A stretch of DNA of 64,000 nucleotides, taken from positions 1-64,000 of the IMG/VR virus record IMGVR_UViG_3300043449_002191; one strand, written 5' to 3'. Below the pieces are notes generated by a model. The model was not told where the DNA came from. It did not search any database and saw nothing but the letters and a program-made list of their open reading frames with translations. The position numbers were made by a program, and so were the translations under genes. Below are positions 60,205 through 64,000 of the stretch, piece after piece. The DNA comes from a virus. The number at the start of each line of letters is the position of its first letter. The first letter of the stretch is position 1.

Positions 60205-61092
60205 TTATCTACGCCTTCTGCCAATCTTTTTGTATGAAAAGTTGTTACCATTATAGTCGTCGTCATCTTTAGGTGGAGCTTCAACTCTAGTATTCAAAAG
60301 GCGTTCGATAGTTTCCTCTAAATCTTCGTTTAAAATAAACACGGCCTGGATAATTTCCTTTAATTCATCTACAGTCAAGCCTTCGGTGCGGTCTGACCAT
60401 AAGTCCAAATCCTTGAATTTTTCGCCAAGTTTTTGTTTGAAATAGCTATACCTAACATCTCTTGATGGATAAGTGACACATACCACTGAGGACATACGTC
60501 CAGGTCTCACTAAGCGTTTGGGGATTTCTTCAAAATAGTTAGTAGTAGCTAAAAAGATCACGTTATTGCGTTGTATTTGGCCATCTAGCAACAACAGTAA
60601 ATCTTCCTCATCTTCTTGCGCCAATCTGTCAAACTCTTCGAAAACCACTACCAGCAATTGGTCTGGCTGACTTTGATTCAAGTGTTCATACGCTTTCTTT
60701 AAAGCAGAGATATTATCCACAAATAAGCAGATGGCCTTATTTTTAGTTACGGCGTGTTCAACAATCCTATTTACTAGAATAGTCTTACCTGAGCCTGGAG
60801 GTCCATACAAAAGAACCCCACGTTTATATAGGAAATCTAAATCATCAAACTTTTTTCTTGTCTCATCTGACATAAAGAGTTCCATTTGATTGATAATAGT
60901 CATGTACTCTTTTGAGGGAAGGGATAGGATTTTATCGTTTTTAAAAGTAACTTCATCAAAAAGAAGGATGTCCTTCATTCCGTCATAAAAAAGTTTATAA
61001 ATACCGGAAGCAAGAGTATCTGTAGCAATAGCTGGCGATGTTTCTACGATAACTTTGGAGCCAATTTTAATGTAAGATAGTTTAGTTTTCAC
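60205..61092 (-). CDS. AAA+ ATPase
   Basis: About 295 residues. Walker A GPPGSGKT, Walker B LLVVVFEEFD (E-E-F-D rather than D-E), sensor 1 FLATTN and an arginine finger in RLVRPGRM are present, the classic AAA+ order also seen in FtsH, BCS1 and 26S-type proteins. The N-terminal about 90 residues are a distinct beta-rich substrate or adaptor domain. I place the start at GTG 61092 (GGAG just upstream) rather than the ATG at 61116. It could remodel protein complexes, perhaps in phage assembly or host takeover; there is no evidence for the substrate. It is tail-gene-free and set in a cluster of minus-strand small genes. Confidence 0.8.
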   Translation of the reverse strand: MKTKLSYIKIGSKVIVETSPAIATDTLASGIYKLFYDGMKDILLFDEVTFKNDKILSLPSKEYMTIINQMELFMSDETRKKFDDLDFLYKRGVLLYGPPGSGKTILVNRIVEHAVTKNKAICLFVDNISALKKAYEHLNQSQPDQLLVVVFEEFDRLAQEDEEDLLLLLDGQIQRNNVIFLATTNYFEEIPKRLVRPGRMSSVVCVTYPSRDVRYSYFKQKLGEKFKDLDLWSDRTEGLTVDELKEIIQAVFILNEDLEETIERLLNTRVEAPPKDDDDYNGNNFSYKKIGRRRR

Positions 61093-61270
61093 TTTTCTTC
61101 TCCAATTCTTCCACACGTCTTTTTACTTGCATTAACTCCTCAATTAGCGCAGGAATAAGCAGTGATTCCATTTGCGTGAGTAATTCTGGCTTCATTCTAC
61201 TGATAGCAAGCTGGAATGGTGTATTTTCTGCTAACAAAACATCGTCGTATTTTTGATTTTCGTCCAACAT
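61082..61270 (-). CDS. Small coiled-coil protein before AAA+ gene
   Basis: A 62-residue protein ending in a Glu/Lys heptad helix (LIEELMQVKRRVEELEKKSEN). It overlaps the AAA+ gene start, so it is translated with it and may be its adaptor. RBS GGAGG precedes the ATG. No family recognised. Confidence 0.5.
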   Translation of the reverse strand: MLDENQKYDDVLLAENTPFQLAISRMKPELLTQMESLLIPALIEELMQVKRRVEELEKKSEN

Positions 61271-61281
61271 AGCTGCCCTCC

Positions 61282-61479
61282 TTAAAGTAAATCAGTCTTT
61301 TTAATCTTAGGCATCATGCTGCCATTTTCATACAAAACGATTTCTACTTGGGCTTCATATTTATCCAGAGTAGAAACAGTTAACTTATTGTCACCCATGT
61401 ACAAGTTAACGGACTCAGAGTGAGTATTTGCTTCAAGCCACTGCAATGCCTTTTTAAGATCTTTTATATCAATTTTCAT
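61282..61479 (-). CDS. Small alpha/beta protein
   Basis: A 65-residue protein (helix KDLKKALQWLEAN, then strands VNLYMGDNKLTVSTL and VEIVLYENGSMMPKI). It ends 11 bases before the coiled-coil gene. RBS AAGGGC is weak. No family recognised. Confidence 0.5.
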   Translation of the reverse strand: MKIDIKDLKKALQWLEANTHSESVNLYMGDNKLTVSTLDKYEAQVEIVLYENGSMMPKIKKTDLL

Positions 61480-61497
61480 ACGTTTGCCCTTTATTTT

Positions 61498-61653
61498 TTA
61501 GATATTTAAAAGTCCAATCCCATAGCCGATAGCCCCACCAACAAGTCCAGCTATTAAATGTCTAGAAATGGCAGGAATATTGAATTCTTTGCCTAGTTGG
61601 TGGATTGCCTGCCCTGTAACAAACGCTAAAAATAATGCTAAAGCCAGTTTCAT
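61498..61653 (-). CDS. Small membrane protein with two hydrophobic segments
   Basis: A 51-residue ORF: an N-terminal hydrophobic segment (LALALFLAFVTGQAI), a short polar linker, and a Gly-rich hydrophobic helix (LIAGLVGGAIGYGIGLL). RBS GGAGGATGT lies before the ATG. Size and topology suit a small holin-like or antiholin-like peptide, but no test is possible here. Confidence 0.55.
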   Translation of the reverse strand: MKLALALFLAFVTGQAIHQLGKEFNIPAISRHLIAGLVGGAIGYGIGLLNI

Positions 61654-61691
61654 ACATCCTCCGAGCCTTTAATCTATTATATCGCAAAACC

Positions 61692-61919
61692 TTAGTCCTG
61701 ATTTAGCTTTTCTAAATCTTTTTTAGCTTCATTTAATTCTGCGATAATTTTGTCGATACTCAGAATAACGCCGTTTAAAACGTCTTCTTTGCTGAATCCA
61801 TAAACGTAATCTTTAATAAGTATGTGCCCATCCAGTGATGTATCTTTACCTTTGCCATCATCTTCTATGCGTACACTAACAGGACTATTGTATTGTTTTT
61901 TATTTTCCCAGACTTTCAT
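61692..61919 (-). CDS. Small acidic protein of unknown function
   Basis: A 75-residue protein with a beta-like N-terminal half (VSVRIEDDGKGKDTSLDGHILI) and a C-terminal helix (VILSIDKIIAELNEAKKDLEKLNQD). RBS TAGGAGG is 6 bases upstream, and a TTTATAATG box lies about 35 bases further. The helical end suggests oligomerisation. Confidence 0.5.
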   Translation of the reverse strand: MKVWENKKQYNSPVSVRIEDDGKGKDTSLDGHILIKDYVYGFSKEDVLNGVILSIDKIIAELNEAKKDLEKLNQD

Positions 61920-61984
61920 CTTGGCCTCCTATTCATTTTAATCTACTATTCATTATAAAGTGAATAGACCAATTAATATGCTTT

Positions 61985-62200
61985 TTAGTAATAATACACC
62001 TCAGAACTAGTAGACTCCCCTTCAGGCTTTTCAAACAAATCTAAGCAATCCAAAAAGCACTGATGTATGCTCATATGTTTTTGCTTAGTTTCTTTGTTTA
62101 ACTTTTTGACAGTTGCACTAATATGATCTATAGATGTGTAAATTTGCTTATCTTTTTGCTTCCATTCCCCATTATCGAATACTATCACGACCCATTTCAT
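61985..62200 (-). CDS. Small phage protein, unknown
   Basis: A 71-residue protein (MKWVVIVFDNGEWKQKDKQIYT) with a helical C-terminal half and a Tyr-rich end (SSEVYYY). Its ATG overlaps the upstream stop by 4 bases (ATGA), so the four genes from 62773 to 61985 are translated in a chain. No family recognised. Confidence 0.5.
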   Translation of the reverse strand: MKWVVIVFDNGEWKQKDKQIYTSIDHISATVKKLNKETKQKHMSIHQCFLDCLDLFEKPEGESTSSEVYYY

Positions 62201-62394
62201 TCAGGCTCCCAGTCATTTGCCCATTCCAGCCACGAAAATTCATGGACTGCTTTCCTAATTTGACGTTTAGGTGCTTCCATCTTAACATTTTGCTCCATAA
62301 AGTCAAGGATATTTTCTAATACCTCTTCTCTTACGTCTACATTATTATTACTAAGATGCGCTTTTAGCTGTTTAATTGCTTCACTTCGTTTCAT
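62197..62394 (-). CDS. Small helical protein, unknown
   Basis: A 65-residue, mainly helical protein with a basic N-terminus (MKRSEAIKQLKAHLS) and a Trp-rich end (FSWLEWANDW). It overlaps both neighbours by 4 bases. Confidence 0.5.
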   Translation of the reverse strand: MKRSEAIKQLKAHLSNNNVDVREEVLENILDFMEQNVKMEAPKRQIRKAVHEFSWLEWANDWEPE

Positions 62395-62648
62395 CGTTGA
62401 CCCCTCATTTCTTTAATTTGATCTTCTAATTCGCTAATGGTATTTAATAAAACCGAAATAATTCTGTAATTTGAAGGAGGTGTATCTAGCCATTCAAATT
62501 CATAGCCCTTACACTTAGATTGTAAATCAATTTTTAGCCATGTATAATTTGAACTTGCGCGGCACCCTAAAAATTTGCCATCCTCACTTATAACCATGCC
62601 AAAACAATTATCATGGTCTGGTGTCATCGGAAATCCATATGCTTTCAT
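62391..62648 (-). CDS. Small phage protein, unknown
   Basis: An 85-residue protein. The N-terminal half is beta-like (FGMVISEDGKFLGCRASSNYTWLKID), and the end is a coiled helix (ISVLLNTISELEDQIKEMRG). Its ATG lies in an ATGA overlap with the upstream 42-residue ORF. Confidence 0.5.
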   Translation of the reverse strand: MKAYGFPMTPDHDNCFGMVISEDGKFLGCRASSNYTWLKIDLQSKCKGYEFEWLDTPPSNYRIISVLLNTISELEDQIKEMRGQR

Positions 62649-62773
62649 TTTAATCTCCTGACAAAATAATAAGTTAGCCCAAACCAGCGAACGGATGGTT
62701 TATCTGCATTAAGGATAATAATTTTACCGCTGGGGGTTTTGTATAGTGATCTGGCGGCCTTTAGGTCATTCAT
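62645..62773 (-). CDS. Small basic ORF
   Basis: A 42-residue ORF overlapping its neighbours at both ends (8 bases at 62766-62773, and ATGA at 62645-62648). It encodes MNDLKAARSLYKTPSGKII and ends FVRRLK. The tight packing is the main evidence for translation. Confidence 0.5.
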   Translation of the reverse strand: MNDLKAARSLYKTPSGKIIILNADKPSVRWFGLTYYFVRRLK

Positions 62774-63044
62774 GAACAATCCTCCTGATAGCCTTCCAGC
62801 AGATATACCCAGCCTCACCATTCACATCATCGGTATTATGGTATTCAGATGCTTCCTCCAGTGCCTCAATAGCAAGGTCTAGTTTTTTCTGTAATTCTTC
62901 ATAGGCGGAATATTCAATAACGTGAATAGCATTGCCACGGAACTTTTCAGTATCTTGTTCGTAAATATATGCAGATTTAACAGAGGGGTTGTCTACATTT
63001 AAAATGCTGTCAATCCAAAACTGTTCAGGCTTTTGATTGCTCAT
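62766..63044 (-). CDS. Small phage protein, unknown
   Basis: A 92-residue protein with a C-terminal helix (YEELQKKLDLAIEALEEASEY), a common style in small early phage proteins. It overlaps the upstream gene by 20 bases. RBS GGAGA lies just upstream. No function known. Confidence 0.5.
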   Translation of the reverse strand: MSNQKPEQFWIDSILNVDNPSVKSAYIYEQDTEKFRGNAIHVIEYSAYEELQKKLDLAIEALEEASEYHNTDDVNGEAGYICWKAIRRIVHE

Positions 63045-63252
63045 CTTCAGATTCTCCTCTATTGGCTGTTAATATTTTAAGGAAATTGTCTGCTGCGGTA
63101 TTTGCTAAGTCATACTGGTCTGGGAGCTTATAGCCTCTTTTAGACAACTCATCAACAAATGCCACGGCAATATTTGACTGCCAAGCAAACCAATACCCAA
63201 TATCTTTTTTCAATTCAGCAGATAAATGATCTATAGCTTCTTTAGTTTCCAT
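63025..63252 (-). CDS. Small conserved phage protein, unknown
   Basis: A 75-residue protein with a helical core (LKKDIGYWFAWQSNIAVAFVDEL) similar to a short conserved protein present in many phages; its function is not known to me. It overlaps the genes on both sides. Confidence 0.55.
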   Translation of the reverse strand: METKEAIDHLSAELKKDIGYWFAWQSNIAVAFVDELSKRGYKLPDQYDLANTAADNFLKILTANRGESEDEQSKA

Positions 63253-63505
63253 CTTTAAGCTCCTTTAAAACAATTCTAGCTAATTTTCCACCATACATCA
63301 TGTAGCTATCATGGGGCTCAAGGTCTCTATTTGTGATGTTTTTGTACACGTCTTTCCAGTTAGGGGTAAGACCACCCTCAGCAACTAGCTCCCCTCGGTC
63401 ATTGTACATTCCATTATAGTTCCAATTGTTTTTGTCTGCATAGAATTCTAACGCTTCAATAGCTTTTCGTAGTTTAAATTTAAGATCTTTAGTAGAATCG
63501 GGCAT
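63242..63505 (-). CDS. Small phage protein, unknown
   Basis: An 87-residue protein beginning with a helix typical of small early phage proteins (LRKAIEALEFYADKNNWNYN) and a compact hydrophilic middle. Its ATG touches the stop of the upstream gene (overlap of 1 base). No family recognised. Confidence 0.5.
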   Translation of the reverse strand: MPDSTKDLKFKLRKAIEALEFYADKNNWNYNGMYNDRGELVAEGGLTPNWKDVYKNITNRDLEPHDSYMMYGGKLARIVLKELKDGN

Positions 63506-63732
63506 TATCTACCTGCCTTTTTAAGGATTTCTCGTAAATCATGCTGTAAGTCCTTGTATTTACTGTAAACTTCCTTATATTGAGCAATAAATGTATCATC
63601 CAATTCGATGCCATATTCTTCTAAATAGTCTTCGCCAAACATTTCAATAACTTCTTCTTGATCTTTTAGGTACAGCTTAAACCTATCTTCTTCATTTATA
63701 ACGACTTTACGTTTCATCTTTATACTCTCCAC
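63505..63732 (-). CDS. Small acidic helical protein, unknown
   Basis: A 75-residue, charged protein (VVINEEDRFKLYLKDQEEVIEMFGEDYLEEYGIELDD) ending in a helical basic part. It overlaps the upstream gene by 26 bases; the ATG four codons in (MKRKVV) with GAGAG upstream is also a possible start and would reduce the overlap. Confidence 0.45.
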   Translation of the reverse strand: MESIKMKRKVVINEEDRFKLYLKDQEEVIEMFGEDYLEEYGIELDDTFIAQYKEVYSKYKDLQHDLREILKKAGR

Positions 63733-63925
63733 CAGTCATTAAAAAGCCAATTTGATTGGCAAGTTTAGTATTGCCAGCTCTAATTAATGAGTTAATTAGA
63801 GCCACTGAACTATACTCTCGTCCAGTTCTCTCGGCATCATATCTATCTAAAACAGATTGTGCCTCCTCATCAGTGTAGCTTTTTTGAATAACATAGTCAA
63901 GTAAAATTTGTTCAGGTGTTTTCAC
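63707..63925 (-). CDS. Small helical protein, GTG start
   Basis: A 72-residue protein with the pattern helix-turn-helix-helix (EQILLDYVIQKSYTDEEAQSVLDRYDAERTG, then SLIRAGNTKLANQIGFLM). It starts at GTG with AGGAGC upstream and overlaps the end of the partial gene to the right by 14 bases. No family recognised. Confidence 0.5.
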   Translation of the reverse strand: MKTPEQILLDYVIQKSYTDEEAQSVLDRYDAERTGREYSSVALINSLIRAGNTKLANQIGFLMTGGEYKDET

Positions 63926-64000
63926 GGTCTAGCTCCTGTAAATAAAAACTAATAAACGAAAATGCGAGAAGAGGTGACATTATCGCAAGGATTCCTAAAT
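63912..64000 (-). CDS. Small membrane protein (5' partial)
   Basis: An open frame enters from the right edge and ends with TGA at 63912. The last 28 codons encode a hydrophobic segment (LGILAIMSPLLAFSFISFYL) and a short polar tail (QELDRENT), giving at least one membrane helix. It overlaps the next minus-strand gene, as in the rest of the cluster. The start is outside the window. Confidence 0.5.
   Translation of the reverse strand, partial: LGILAIMSPLLAFSFISFYLQELDRENT

Noticed and set aside
60205-60284. Extended N-terminus of the small gene downstream of the AAA+ gene
   Set aside because: The extension is read entirely from ATPase coding sequence in another frame; MAKYHITIEV at 60203 is the better start.
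1-64000. Insertion sequences, integrases or attachment sites
   Set aside because: No transposase, integrase or long terminal inverted repeats are visible in the window.

Overview
The window is an AT-rich stretch of a large contractile-tailed (myovirus-type) bacteriophage genome. Nearly all + strand genes are virion structural or morphogenesis genes: tail sheath, tail tube, tail assembly chaperones, tape measure, baseplate hub, gp5-like spike, gp53/gp25-like wedge, baseplate J-like wedge and several tail fibres. Minus-strand genes are small and non-structural. Strong Shine-Dalgarno sequences, stop/start overlaps (TAATG, ATGA) and two lipoprotein-type signal peptides are visible. The host cannot be fixed from sequence; the lipoproteins and delta-60-type repeats fit a Gram-negative host better, but this is inference.

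Layout: 1-7.6 kb holds large modular 'polyvalent'-type proteins (zincin motif, ADP-ribosyltransferase-like, GNAT, EF-hand, GP88-like domains) and a 2H phosphoesterase, which are candidates for virion-packaged, injected effectors. 7.6-14.7 kb holds the tail sheath, three paralogous small-domain proteins (one fused to 14 delta-60-type repeats) and the tail tube. 14.7-17.8 kb is a minus-strand island with an Rrf2-like regulator, thymidylate synthase, small proteins and a Leu-type tRNA. 17.9-29.2 kb is a tail-fibre block. 29.2-32.8 kb has a possible lysis region, a metallopeptidase-like lipoprotein, a 5'-3' exonuclease and small genes. 32.9-58.4 kb is the tail tip and baseplate block, interrupted at 49.0-50.9 kb by an initiator-like tRNA, a GC-rich structured non-coding region of about 550 nt and small ORFs. 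58.4-64 kb is a minus-strand run of a second lipoprotein, a LuxR-type HTH protein, an AAA+ ATPase and many very small genes.

Two regulatory signals stand out. A 9-mer, CCTAATCTT, usually followed by A/T-rich sequence (often ATTA), occurs 15 times, always on the + strand and nearly always shortly before a structural gene or gene block, so it is a candidate phage-specific late promoter. A separate TATAAT-type signal, often preceded by TGWGG, lies before minus-strand operons and before the non-coding RNA.

The strongest candidates for something undescribed are the structured RNA at about 49.31-49.86 kb beside a divergent CAU tRNA, the CCTAATCTT regulon, and the modular head-effector proteins whose domains are separated by a recurring K-S-E linker.
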